Positions 24,656-32,953 are shown, numbered from the stretch's first letter. The stretch: 40,774 nucleotides of DNA from JBBIWA01 sp037439425 (GCA_037439425.1 JBBIWA010000047.1:1-40774), one strand, 5' to 3'. A program made the numbers and translations. Notes: generated from the sequence alone by a model not told the origin.

Positions 24656-25960
24656 ATGAACTACGAGCTGAGAAGAGCACAAAAAACATCTTTCTGGCAG
24701 CTTATTCTCCTCCTCTGGCTATGGCTTTCGATTATCGTCATGGGGCAGGGCAGTGAATTGACTGCGGGTGTGGCGCGAGTCGAAATCACGCCGCCTGTAG
24801 GTTATCCGATGGGCGGCTACAGCGATCGCAAAGGGCCATCCACGGGCGTGCATGATCGGCTTTATGCAACTGTGCTCGTGCTGAAAGCTGAAGGGCAAAG
24901 CGTGGCGCTCATCAGTTGTGATCTGCGTTCGTTTCCTTCTGAACGAGTGATCAGGCTGGCGCAGCAGCAAAGGTTAGTTGATCACGTTCTGATCGCTGCT
25001 ACCCACACGCATTCCGGTCCTATTACGTGGGAGGATCAAACGTGGCCGAGCAAAGCTCGTTCGTGGTTTGCTGAAACCGAACAAAGAATCGTGCAAGCTA
25101 TTGCCGAGGCCTCACAGCGTACCTTCCCGGCGCGCATTGCAGCAGGAGTGGGCCAGATCTATCTTGGACACAACCGGTGCAAAGTCGAGCCTGATGGCAA
25201 AGTAACTATGCTCTGGCGCAATGCTGAGCGAGTTCCGACCAGTCCCCTTGATCCCACACTCGGCATCATTCGCATAGACGATGCTTCTGGCAAAACGCGC
25301 GCCATTATCGTCAACTACGCCTGTCACGCCGTGGTGCTCGGCCCAGACAATCGCCTGATTTCGGCAGACTACCCCGGTTATCTGGCGCGCCGCATCGAGC
25401 GCGAGTTCGATGGCGCTTTGTGTCTATTTACGCAAGGGGGCGCAGGCGATATCAATCCTTACCTCGATAAACAACCTGTTGATCAGAATGGTTTCGGTGA
25501 AGCTGAGAAGATGGGCAATGCGCTTGCCGAAGTGGCTCTCAACGTGGCGCGCCGGTTGCAACCGAAGGGCAACGCTCAGGCTACGCTCAAAGCCGTAGCA
25601 GAGGTGATTGAATTTCGTGACCGATGGGATAAGACCAAAATCCTCAACGCCGGTCTCACCACTCTGCTCATCAATAATGAGATTGCGATTGTGACATTGC
25701 CAGGCGAGCCATTTGTGGAGTTACAGATCGCGCTGCGTGACAAGTCGGAAGTTCCGCACACCTTCCTTTTCGGCTACACCTATAGCGCGGGCGGCCAGTG
25801 GGTTGGGTATATTCCAACAATTCGAGCCGCTGCTGAAGGTGGCTATGGCGCAAGCTACAACACGAGGCTGGAAGTCGGCGCAGGTGAAGCGATGATTGAT
25901 CGCGCGATTGTTCATCTTTTTACCATGCTCGGCAAACTCAAAGACACGCCTGATCGCTGA
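24656..25960 (+). CDS. Neutral/alkaline ceramidase-like protein, paralogue 1
   Basis: A 434-residue exported or membrane-tethered protein of the neutral/non-lysosomal ceramidase family. A hydrophobic segment (13-30) follows a basic N-terminus. GVARVEITPPVGYPMGGYSDR opens the domain. Zinc ligands are expected at ATHTHSGP (His117, His119) and NYACHAVVLGPDN (His224). The motif that carries the catalytic Ser in known ceramidases (GDVSP) reads GAGDINP (264-268), placing Asn at the nucleophile position. It also lacks the long C-terminal domain of true ceramidases. It is therefore likely a related hydrolase of unknown substrate. GGGAG precedes ATG 24656. Paralogue 2 follows in the same direction. 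Confidence 0.85.
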   Translation: MNYELRRAQKTSFWQLILLLWLWLSIIVMGQGSELTAGVARVEITPPVGYPMGGYSDRKGPSTGVHDRLYATVLVLKAEGQSVALISCDLRSFPSERVIRLAQQQRLVDHVLIAATHTHSGPITWEDQTWPSKARSWFAETEQRIVQAIAEASQRTFPARIAAGVGQIYLGHNRCKVEPDGKVTMLWRNAERVPTSPLDPTLGIIRIDDASGKTRAIIVNYACHAVVLGPDNRLISADYPGYLARRIEREFDGALCLFTQGGAGDINPYLDKQPVDQNGFGEAEKMGNALAEVALNVARRLQPKGNAQATLKAVAEVIEFRDRWDKTKILNAGLTTLLINNEIAIVTLPGEPFVELQIALRDKSEVPHTFLFGYTYSAGGQWVGYIPTIRAAAEGGYGASYNTRLEVGAGEAMIDRAIVHLFTMLGKLKDTPDR

Positions 25961-25998
25961 CCTGTTCTTTGGAGGGAGGAATTAAAAGAGGGACTGGT

Positions 25999-26142
25999 CC
26001 TCACGAGAGCACGCATCTTGCATGCTGTGCTCGTGCACAAACCAGGCACGCTCGCAAGCGTGCGCTTGTGAGTTATTGGACACCATTTGACTTAACCTAT
26101 TTGCACTGCGTGCGCTCCCAGGGCAAGCGTGCGCTTGTGAGG
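25999..26142. repeat. Palindromic GC-rich repeat units between the ceramidase-like genes
   Basis: One full unit (25999-26072) has CCTCACGAGAGCACGCAT at one end and GCACGCTCGCAAGCGTGCGC at the other. A second, partial unit follows (GCGTGCGCTCCC at 26108-26119 and GGGCAAGCGTGCGCTTGTGA from 26120). They belong to the family seen at 15728-15814 and 36257-36476. They separate paralogue 1 from the ribosome site of paralogue 2. Confidence 0.7.
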
Positions 26143-26196
26143 GCAAGCTGCTGCGGTTTAGTCCTATTTTGTAATTGCACCCCTTTGGAGGTAGTG

Positions 26197-27543
26197 ATGC
26201 AGAAGAAAGTGTTACTTGCTATCGCTGCCCTGGTGATCGCCTGGAGTGGAGCAGCGCGCGCGGAAGGTCTGCTGGCCGGTGTGGCGCGCGTTGACATCAC
26301 GCCGCCGCTAGGCATCGAGATGTGGGGCTACAGCAATCGGCAGAGCCCGGCCATCGGCATGCTGGATCCGCTTTACGCTCGCGTCTTGCTGCTGGATGAC
26401 GGACGTACCGCAGTCGCCATTGTCACGCTCGATCTTGGCCGCACGTTCGGTCCCGCGCAGATGGACATCGTGCGCGAGCGAGCGCGTCAATCGAGTCGCG
26501 TCAACGACGTGATCTTCATTGCTTCGCATACTCATTCAGGCCCCAGGATTGATGATGATTATGAAGATGGTGTACCGCAATGGGAACAGCGCGCGCTCGA
26601 GGCTATCGTACGAGCAATTGGCGAAGCGCGCGCTAGTGCTACACGGGCACGCATCGGCGTTGGCTTCGGTCAAGTGATCATCGGCCACAACCGGAGGTAT
26701 GTACAATCTGATGGCAGCGTCAAGATGCTATGGCGCAACAGCACTGGCCAGCCGGCGGGACCAATTGATCCCACAGTCGGAGTGATTCGCATTGATGATC
26801 GGCAGGGCAATCCATTGGCGATCCTGGTCCACTACGCCTGCCATCCGGTAGTCTTCGGGCCTGACAATCTCAGCTACTCTGCCGACTATCCCGGGGCGAT
26901 GGGGCGCTACGTGGAAGAAAGCTTCGACGGCAAACCAATATGTTTCTTCCTGCAAGGCGCGCCGGGTGATATCAATCCGATGATGGATAAGACGCCGCTG
27001 GAAGAGAATGCGATTGAGATAATGCGCCGGGTCGGTGAGCAGCTTGGCCGCGAAGTTGTGCGCGTCAGCCGCACGATTCAAACCGAGAGCCAGGAGAACT
27101 CTGAGCTTGCGGTCATCACTGAAGAGCTGAGATTTAGGAACCGCTGGAACCTGGAGAAATTCAGGGCACAGCTAGCACAAACTTTCGGTCCCAGGCTGGC
27201 CGCCAGGTATCAGCGTTACGTGACCGATTGGATTGTTTGCCCGGTAACCACGCTGGTGATCAATCGCCAGATCGCACTGGTCGGCTTGCCGGGCGAACCA
27301 TTCGTTGGGCTGCAGCTTCTGCTCAAGCAGCGTTCACCTTTACCAGCCACATTCTTATGTGGCTACACGAATGGTTACTATGCCTACTTCCCCACCATTC
27401 GTGACGCTGCTTCTGGTGGCTATGGGGCAAGCAGCACGACGACGCGCGTTGAAGTTGGAGCTGGTGAGAGGATGGTGGATCGCGGGCTCATTCATATCTA
27501 CCGCATTCTAGGCTGGCTGAAAGACAAGCCCGAACAACCTTGA
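26197..27543 (+). CDS. Neutral/alkaline ceramidase-like protein, paralogue 2
   Basis: A 448-residue secreted paralogue of the preceding gene. The signal peptide is MQKKVLLAIAALVIAWSGAARA-EG. The domain opens GVARVDITPPLGIEMWGYSNR. Zinc-ligand motifs are ASHTHSGP (His111, His113) and HYACHPVVFGPDN (His216). The nucleophile motif reads GAPGDINP (255-261) with Asn260 where ceramidases have Ser, matching paralogue 1. The C-terminal GYTNGYYAYFPTIRDAASGGYGAS is also shared. TTTGGAGG at 26184-26191 selects ATG 26197; the open frame extends upstream through repeat DNA without coding character. The pair probably arose by duplication and acts outside the cytoplasm. Confidence 0.87.
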   Translation: MQKKVLLAIAALVIAWSGAARAEGLLAGVARVDITPPLGIEMWGYSNRQSPAIGMLDPLYARVLLLDDGRTAVAIVTLDLGRTFGPAQMDIVRERARQSSRVNDVIFIASHTHSGPRIDDDYEDGVPQWEQRALEAIVRAIGEARASATRARIGVGFGQVIIGHNRRYVQSDGSVKMLWRNSTGQPAGPIDPTVGVIRIDDRQGNPLAILVHYACHPVVFGPDNLSYSADYPGAMGRYVEESFDGKPICFFLQGAPGDINPMMDKTPLEENAIEIMRRVGEQLGREVVRVSRTIQTESQENSELAVITEELRFRNRWNLEKFRAQLAQTFGPRLAARYQRYVTDWIVCPVTTLVINRQIALVGLPGEPFVGLQLLLKQRSPLPATFLCGYTNGYYAYFPTIRDAASGGYGASSTTTRVEVGAGERMVDRGLIHIYRILGWLKDKPEQP

Positions 27544-27555
27544 AGGAGGCAAGGG

Positions 27556-28380
27556 ATGAGAAGACTGGTAGGATTGATTGTTATCCTATTGCTGGTTGGC
27601 TCTATTTTTGCTCGCGCGCAGGATCGAATTGAGCAGTGGCAAGGTAAGACGGTGTTGGTCTTCACACCGCATCCTGATGATGAATTGTTTGGAGCAGGTG
27701 GCACATTAGCCTTGCTGGCACGCAACCGGAACAAAATCATTGTTGTCATCTACACTAATGACAATAAAGGATCGTTTGACTTGGAGATGACAAGCGAGCG
27801 GTTGGCCCGCATTCGCAAAGCAGAAGAAGAAGCGGCTTTAGCAGTATTGGGCATCCCTAAAGAGAACATCATCTGGCTGGGATATGAGGACGGAGAGTTG
27901 GAGTACGCACCGCCAAAACTGTTAGTTGGCCAGGCTGCAAAATTGATTCGCCAATATCGCCCAGATATTCTTTTCAGCATTGATCCGGGTGATTGGTACG
28001 AGCGGTGGCACAAGACCGACCATCGCATGGCAGCCTTCAATACTATTGATGCGATTCGCGCTGCAGAGTTTCATCTCTACTATCCGGAGCATCTGCTGGT
28101 AGATGGTTTGAAGCCTTACAAAGTGCCGTTGATGATGTTTTATTACACCGCGCCTCAGGAAGCCAACTACTGGGTAGATATCACTGAGGTACTGGAACTT
28201 AAGATCGAAGCCGCTACCAAACACGTCAGCCAGTTTGAGCCTTCAATCAACAAGTACCGGCCTGATTGGGATCCAAAGGATCTAGAGCAATTGAAGAAGA
28301 GATTTAGAGAGCGCGCGCTAAAAAAGGATGGCCGGGTAGTTGAAGCTTTTCGCCGGGCAACTGGTTTCAACCAACAGTGA
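27556..28380 (+). CDS. Exported PIG-L family (LmbE-like) deacetylase
   Basis: A 274-residue zinc-dependent N-deacetylase of the PIG-L/LmbE family, which removes acetyl groups from GlcNAc-type substrates. A signal peptide covers residues 1-21 (ARA-QD). The metal and catalytic motif TPHPDDELFGAGGT is at 37-50 (His39, Asp41, Asp42). WHKTDHRMAA (151-160) supplies the later His. The gene begins 12 bases after paralogue 2, with AAGGAGG before the ATG, so the two are surely co-transcribed. A shared extracytoplasmic task on an amide-linked sugar or lipid is a fair inference; the substrate is unknown. Confidence 0.9.
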   Translation: MRRLVGLIVILLLVGSIFARAQDRIEQWQGKTVLVFTPHPDDELFGAGGTLALLARNRNKIIVVIYTNDNKGSFDLEMTSERLARIRKAEEEAALAVLGIPKENIIWLGYEDGELEYAPPKLLVGQAAKLIRQYRPDILFSIDPGDWYERWHKTDHRMAAFNTIDAIRAAEFHLYYPEHLLVDGLKPYKVPLMMFYYTAPQEANYWVDITEVLELKIEAATKHVSQFEPSINKYRPDWDPKDLEQLKKRFRERALKKDGRVVEAFRRATGFNQQ

Positions 28381-28408
28381 TCACTGGAGAGGTCTGGCTT
28401 CCAGGGCA

Positions 28409-29197
28409 GTGAACGAGATCCGAGTAGCAAGCTGGAAGGAGTTGCACGAGCGCCTTTACGAACATTCGTGGCAGGAGAAGCTAGGGCGCTTTCGTTCCAA
28501 CTATGCCTTTCGCGGCGTGGCTGATGCGACCAATGATCTGACCACCAGTCTCATCAGACTGGGTGGCGCAGCAGAAAAACTGGAGAGCCATCTGCTGCGC
28601 AACTTCAGAAAGTATGCCGGCCGCGAATCTGTGCCCTATGACTCAGTCTGGAACTGGCTGGCTGTAGCGCAGCATCATGGGCTGCCGACCCGACTTCTGG
28701 ACTGGACTTACTCACCTTACGTCGCCCTCCATTTCGCGACCGAGGAGCTGGAAAAATATCATCTCGATGGCGTTGTCTGGTGCGTGGACTACGCGCGGAC
28801 CAACCAACTTCTGCCGGAACGACTCAAGCGGCTGTTGCAGGAAGAGAGCGCCGATGTCTTTACTGCTGAAATGCTCAGCCGCGCAGCCGGCACACTTGCC
28901 GATTTTGACCGTCTCGCAGATGAAGAATTTGTCGTCTTCTTTGAGCCGCCTTCACTTGATGATCGCATCGTCAACCAATTTGCGCTCTTCTCATTGATGT
29001 CGAGCTTGAGTGTGAGATTGGATCAATGGCTCGCGGCGCGTTCTGATTGTTACCGGCGGATCATTATTCCAGCTTCGTTGAAATGGGAAGTGCGCGACAA
29101 ACTCGATCAGGCGAACATCACCGAGCGAGTGCTCTTTCCTGGCCTTGATGGACTCAGCCGCTGGCTCAAGAGATATTACAGCCCCAGGAGCCAGTGA
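28409..29197 (+). CDS. FRG-domain protein
   Basis: A protein of about 262 residues with an FRG domain, named for the motif seen here as YAFRGVADA (residues 32-40, after SWKELHERLYE). LESHLLRNFRKYAG and QHHGLPTRLLDWTYSPYVALHFAT, typical of the family, follow. FRG proteins are intracellular and of unproven biochemistry; some occur in phage-defence or toxin settings. No signal peptide is present. The start is uncertain: GTG 28409 is the best fit, with a GAGAGG rather far upstream. The gene lies 28 bases after the deacetylase gene and borders the decayed mobile region. Confidence 0.8.
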   Translation: MNEIRVASWKELHERLYEHSWQEKLGRFRSNYAFRGVADATNDLTTSLIRLGGAAEKLESHLLRNFRKYAGRESVPYDSVWNWLAVAQHHGLPTRLLDWTYSPYVALHFATEELEKYHLDGVVWCVDYARTNQLLPERLKRLLQEESADVFTAEMLSRAAGTLADFDRLADEEFVVFFEPPSLDDRIVNQFALFSLMSSLSVRLDQWLAARSDCYRRIIIPASLKWEVRDKLDQANITERVLFPGLDGLSRWLKRYYSPRSQ

Positions 29198-29274
29198 GAT
29201 GGCGGGTGGCAGACAGCTATTCTCCCCAGCTTATCTCTCAGCTCGGAAGGAGAAGAGAGAACTGTGGGTCCCTG

Positions 29275-29945
29275 CACGTAATATGAAAGAACACCCCGCT
29301 TAGAGTAATCTTGGAGTGGCCAAACCCAGATTACCAACTTAAGGAGGCTTGCTGCTTAAAACCCTCAAGTATGTGGGCAGGGATGTTCACAAAAATATTA
29401 CCTTGATCGTCCTTCTCAATGAAACTGGCCAGGTCGAGAGCCGGTCTCAAGTCAGAACAAAAATCGAAAATTTCCGCTATCACTACCTGTATCACTACCT
29501 GCTCGAAGCCGAGCTCGTCACCGCCGATGGTTTCTCCTTAGTCTTCTACTCCCTTTTGCAGATGGCCCATCTCTATCTTTCAACCGATGGTGGCCGGCCA
29601 TCTGCTCCGGCAATACTTTCCGCTCGGCTTCGGCTCCTTGAAGAATTTCGCCGAGCGCGTGCGCCCTGGCCGAGCAGCCTGCTTCAGCAGCAAGCTTTCT
29701 CCCTCATTGGCCAACTACGCTCTCAAATTCGCTTCGACACCTCTAGAGTAGTGTGGTGCTCCGAGGGTTGGTCGAATCGCGCTTTTGCTCCCCACTTCAA
29801 AGCCCATCTCGAGGCTGCCGGAGGGCGGTCAGGGCGTAGTGTTGGCCTTCAGCGACCGGCGCCGCGGCTTTTCCGGGCAACCACCCTGGTCAATAATTTC
29901 TGGCCGTCTCATTCTTCAGAGCTGTCAATCACCTCGGTACGTTGA
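29275..29945 (+). pseudogene. IS110-like transposase remnant, copy A
   Basis: The 5' part encodes LKTLKYVGRDVHKNITLIVLLNETGQ, the N-terminal DEDD-type start (Y-V-G-x-D-V-H-K) of IS110-family transposases. GGAGG at 29343-29347 is kept, but the ATG seen in copy B is CTT here, so the start is lost. After about residue 45 similarity ends and the frame has no further transposase motif. The segment 29275-29432 matches copy B (32773-32930) closely, and the shared left limit CACGTAATATGAA marks the element edge. Expression is not expected. The region up to the secG start shows nothing else. Confidence 0.75.
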
Positions 29946-30051
29946 CAGCCACCGAGCTATCCCTTATGATCATCATTTGTGATAGGGCTGATTGAGGGTG
30001 AGTGAAAGATTACTCGTTGAAGTAAGTTGAAGTAAAAGGCAGGTTTGAGCT

Positions 30052-30408
30052 TTGATCTACTTCCTCTACACGATTTATATTTTGTGTTGCTTCTTCCTGA
30101 TTCTGGTGGTGCTTCTGCAATCAGGCAAGGGTGGTGATGTGGCAGCAGCGTTTGGTGGGGCTGGGAGCCATTCGGCTTTTGGCCCGCGTGGCCCGCAAAA
30201 ACCTCTGGAGAAGGCCACTATTGTAGCTGCAGCTCTGTTTATGTTGCTGGCGTTGATCTTCTCGCTGCCTGGAGTAATCGGACCACGTTCGGTGGTGACT
30301 GAGCCGGTAGAGGCTGCGCAACCCACACCCGGCTTGTCGCTTCCGGCCGCCTCGCCCAGCCCAGCAACTAGCCCGGCACCGGCTGCTCCCTCTGCTTCAC
30401 CACAGTAG
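30052..30408 (+). CDS. secG: Protein-export membrane protein SecG
   Basis: A 118-residue SecG, the small subunit of the SecYEG translocon. Two membrane helices are clear: residues 2-23 (YFLYTIYILCCFFLILVVLL) and 57-78 (ATIVAAALFMLLALIFSLPG). They are joined by the family signature LQSGKGGDVAAAFGGAGSHSAFG. A Pro/Ala/Ser-rich tail of about 35 residues follows, common in acidobacterial and delta-proteobacterial homologues. It starts at a TTG (30052); no ATG fits. tRNA-Leu follows 23 bases later, a frequent secG-tRNA-Leu arrangement. Confidence 0.93.
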   Translation: MIYFLYTIYILCCFFLILVVLLQSGKGGDVAAAFGGAGSHSAFGPRGPQKPLEKATIVAAALFMLLALIFSLPGVIGPRSVVTEPVEAAQPTPGLSLPAASPSPATSPAPAAPSASPQ

Positions 30409-30431
30409 CAGTGAAAGCTGGCCAGATTTGT

Positions 30432-30513
30432 GGGGATGTGGCGGAACTGGTAGACGCGCACGTTTGAGGGGCGTGTGGGGCAACCCGTGAGAGTTCGAGT
30501 CTCTCCATCCCCA
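30432..30513 (+). tRNA. tRNA-Leu (anticodon GAG)
   Basis: An 82-base class II tRNA. The acceptor arm GGGGATG pairs with CATCCCC, with discriminator A. The D-arm carries GGTAGAC. The anticodon stem CACGT/GCGTG encloses TTGAGGG, giving anticodon GAG for CUC/CUU Leu codons. A long variable arm (GTGGGGCAACCCGT) and the T-arm GAGAGTTCGAGTCTCTC follow. CCA is not encoded. It is probably co-transcribed with secG. Confidence 0.96.
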
Positions 30514-30940
30514 TTAGAAAACATTGCTGGACGTATGGAGCAACCCGTGAGGGTGGGTCTGCTGCCCGGCATAAGCGATCACCACTAGATCGTAGCCATC
30601 AGATCTAACCTCTACGCTTCTCCAAAATCCTCAGCCGGCGCTCAAGGGAGGCGCCAATCGATACGAGGTGCAAATGCAAGTTTACCCTGGGGTAGCCATC
30701 ATATGTTTCTGACCCACTTCTCCAGGCCATCATCCCCCTTCTGGAACGCCTCGTAGAGTTTTTATGCGACCAAAGGTTTTGATGTAGCAGGTTCGCAAGT
30801 TGTCTTTTACGTGCGCGGTCTCGCTCAGCCTGATTCTTCTTCTGAAAAATCGTTGCTCTGTGCAGGGAAGACGGATGAGGAGAAGTTTTTTCGGTAAAAC
30901 TCATAAGTGTTCGGCACAGCAATTGACCGGCTTCGCACTT
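30514..30940. other. Non-coding stretch after tRNA-Leu, with partial tRNA-like repeat
   Basis: The variable-arm sequence of the tRNA, GCAACCCGTGAGAGT (30480-30494), recurs exactly 60 bases later as GCAACCCGTGAGGGT (30540-30554), preceded by further similarity (CGTGTGGG / CGTATGGA). It could be a decayed att site or a partial tRNA duplication. The rest, up to 30940, is probably the eroded 3' part of the transposase pseudogene. Confidence 0.45.
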
Positions 30941-30952
30941 AGTATTGCTCCT

Positions 30953-31225
30953 TTACATATACAGATAGATGGTCTGCCAGTTGCGGGTGCGCGTCAGGCA
31001 CTGCGTGCAGTGGCGCTCGGCGAAGCTGTAGATGAGTGTCCCGTCGAAGGCGATGACATAATACTGATCGAGCAGCCGGTACGCTGGAGCACTTTTTTGC
31101 GGATCAAAATCTCGACCGGTCGAGTGGTGCGCTCCTGGACATTGAAACGTGGGCTGCTTCTTTGCAATCTTTCTCCCCTTGCTGCGGAGCGGAGAAAGAT
31201 GGCGACGAAGCAGCCCACGTTTCAA
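30953..31225 (-). pseudogene. Degraded transposase fragment
   Basis: The minus strand reads YRLLDQYYVIAFDGTLIYSF then AERHCTQCLTRT and QTIYLYM. This corresponds to the conserved DDE-transposase block seen in a family of bacterial transposases (pattern [IV]A-x-DGT ... HC-x2-C ... YY). The frame breaks where catalytic residues should continue, and the upstream part is disrupted by an 86-base hairpin (31141-31226). No full-length frame exists. The family name cannot be fixed from this piece. Confidence 0.65.
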
Positions 31226-31226
31226 T
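31141..31226. repeat. 86-bp perfect-armed hairpin element
   Basis: ATTGAAACGTGGGCTGCTTC (31141-31160) is exactly inverted at 31207-31226. Inside it ATCTTTCTCC (31167-31176) is exactly inverted at 31191-31200. A 14-base loop remains. Two nested perfect stems totalling 30 base pairs cannot be chance. It lies within the transposase remnant and looks like a small non-autonomous palindromic insertion. Confidence 0.85.
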
Positions 31227-31288
31227 CAGCGGTACCGGCACCCACTCGCAGGCAAACAAGCTTCCTCGAAGCTCGGCAGCGGCCATCC

Positions 31289-31356
31289 ACTCTGCCGCTA
31301 CTATCTACGATATTCTGCGATCAGTACGCCATCTGACTCAGTGAGGCACACAAGCG
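31289..31356 (-). repeat. Insertion-sequence end-like repeat, copy 1
   Basis: Read on the minus strand, this segment (GTGCCGCTTGTGTGCCTCAC, then GAGTCAGATGGC and ACTGATCGC) matches 37768-37838 on the plus strand at most positions over nearly 70 bases. It lies upstream of the minus-strand transposase remnant, so it is probably the left end of that element. Confidence 0.65.
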
Positions 31357-31472
31357 GCACTTAGGGCCCCTCGTTTCCCGCTTGAGCGGGAATTGCTGCA
31401 AACCCATTGACTTTGATGGGCTGAAGGACAAAATAGTGAATTTGCACGAACAGTCTCGGTGAGGAGAGCAAC

Positions 31473-32666
31473 ATGTCAGCCAAAATCCTGGTGGTGGACG
31501 ACGAGCCTGATGTGGAAGCGTTGATCTGCCAAAAGTTCAGACAGAAAATCCGCGCCCAGGAACTCCAGTTCGTGTTTGCCCAGAATGGCGTGGACGCGTT
31601 GGAAAAGCTGCAGCAACATGCCGGGATCGACATTGTGCTGACGGACATCAATATGCCGGAAATGGATGGTCTGACGCTGCTCGGAAAACTCGCGGAGCTG
31701 GATGTCGTGCTTAAGGCCGTGGTCATCTCCGCATACGACGATATGGAGAATATCCGGACGGCGATGAATCGCGGAGCGTTTGACTTTCTCACCAAACCGC
31801 TCGATTTTCAGGATCTCGAAATTACCATTGAGAAAACATTGCACGAACTGTGGACGCTCAGGCAGGGGCTGCAGGCGCGCGACCAACTCATCGCCATCCA
31901 GAAAGAATTAGATGTGGCCACCAGCATCCAGCAATCCATCCTCCCTCGGACATTCCCGCCCTTTCCTCATCGGCGCGAATTTGAAATCTACGCTCAGATG
32001 GTCCCGGCCAGACACGTGGGTGGAGATTTTTATGATTTCTTTCTCATTGACCAAGAGAGCATCGGTTTTGTCATCGCCGACGTGTCGGGCAAGGGTGTGC
32101 CGGCGGCCATCTTCATGGCGATGAGTCGAGCGTTGCTGAAGGCCACCGCGTTGACTAGCGTGTCACCAGGTGAGTGTTTGCGGCATGTCAATCGTCTGCT
32201 TTGTCGCGAAAGTGATTCAGGGCTGTTCGTCACGCTGGTTTATGGAATCCTTCACTCTCGAACCGGCGAAGTGGAATACAGCATGGCCGGTCATTCTCCC
32301 CCCTATCTCTTGCTGCAAACGGGCGGCATCGCCGCCGTGGAATATAAGGGCGGAATGGTGCTAGGCGTGATTGAAGACAATGAATATCAGGTTGGGCGAA
32401 TCGTTCTCCAGCCCGGTGACGGGCTTTTTCTCTACACTGACGGCGTGACTGAGGCCCGAGATGCTGACCAAAATTTTTTCTCAGAGCAACGCCTGGAGGA
32501 GTTCTTACGAAGGATGAACGGCTCTTCCCTGCCGGAGATCATCCAAGGCGCGGTCGGTGAGCTGAATAATTTTTCTGCCGGTGTGCCTCAGACCGATGAT
32601 ATTACCATCCTGGCTTTAAGGTACTGGGGTTCCGTCATGCACCGGAATGGCAGTAGTTATTCTTGA
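31473..32666 (+). CDS. Response regulator with PP2C/SpoIIE-type phosphatase output
   Basis: A 397-residue two-domain signalling protein. Residues 3-125 are a receiver: acidic pocket Asp9/Asp10, phospho-acceptor Asp58 (LTDINMPEMDG), Lys108 in FLTKPLD. A linker coiled coil (about 125-150) leads to a SpoIIE/RsbU-type PP2C phosphatase (about 150-390). Metal and core motifs are GGDFYDFF, ADVSGKGVPAAIFM, AGHSPPYLL, LFLYTDGVTEARD and QTDDITILAL. Such proteins dephosphorylate anti-anti-sigma (STAS) factors in partner-switching stress pathways. No histidine kinase or STAS partner is adjacent. TGAGGAGAG precedes the ATG. Confidence 0.93.
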   Translation: MSAKILVVDDEPDVEALICQKFRQKIRAQELQFVFAQNGVDALEKLQQHAGIDIVLTDINMPEMDGLTLLGKLAELDVVLKAVVISAYDDMENIRTAMNRGAFDFLTKPLDFQDLEITIEKTLHELWTLRQGLQARDQLIAIQKELDVATSIQQSILPRTFPPFPHRREFEIYAQMVPARHVGGDFYDFFLIDQESIGFVIADVSGKGVPAAIFMAMSRALLKATALTSVSPGECLRHVNRLLCRESDSGLFVTLVYGILHSRTGEVEYSMAGHSPPYLLLQTGGIAAVEYKGGMVLGVIEDNEYQVGRIVLQPGDGLFLYTDGVTEARDADQNFFSEQRLEEFLRRMNGSSLPEIIQGAVGELNNFSAGVPQTDDITILALRYWGSVMHRNGSSYS

Positions 32667-32772
32667 TCGAGACTCTTGGCCAGTTCTCCGGGCAACACGA
32701 GGCGGTCATAGACTTCCGCCAGCCGCAGCGCGCAGTCAATCGATTTGATGGAGAGATGTTGCTCTAACTCGA
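32657..32772 (-). pseudogene. C-terminal fragment of an unidentified protein
   Basis: The minus strand encodes about 38 residues ending at TAA (32657-32659), including IKSIDCALRLAEVYDRLVLP then GELAKSLDQE. Composition is protein-like and the frame runs to exactly the edge of IS110-like copy B (32773). This suggests a gene cut by that insertion. The stop overlaps the last ten bases of the phosphatase gene. I do not recognise the family. Confidence 0.4.
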
Positions 32773-32930
32773 CACGTAATATGAAGGGACGCCTCGCTTA
32801 GAGTAAGTTGGGGTGACCAGACCCAGATTACCAACTTAAGGAGGCGTCCTATGAAAGCTGTCAAGTATCTGGGCAGGGATGTTCACATTACCGTGATTGT
32901 CGTTCTCAATGAAGCCGGCTAGGCCCGAGC
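32773..32930 (+). pseudogene. IS110-like transposase remnant, copy B
   Basis: From ATG 32851, with GGAGG nine bases upstream, the frame reads MKAVKYLGRDVHITVIVVLN then EAG and stops at TAG. Copy A has CAG at that position, so this is a nonsense change. A six-base deletion relative to A follows the DVH motif. The element is cut off by 32953 next to the Tricorn-like gene. It shares the left border CACGTAATATGAA with copy A. Confidence 0.75.
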
Positions 32931-32953
32931 CCTCCCCGCCGCTAATTTACTAA

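Noticed and set aside
30075..30572. 165-codon minus-strand frame over secG and tRNA-Leu
   Set aside because: It is the shadow of secG and the tRNA.
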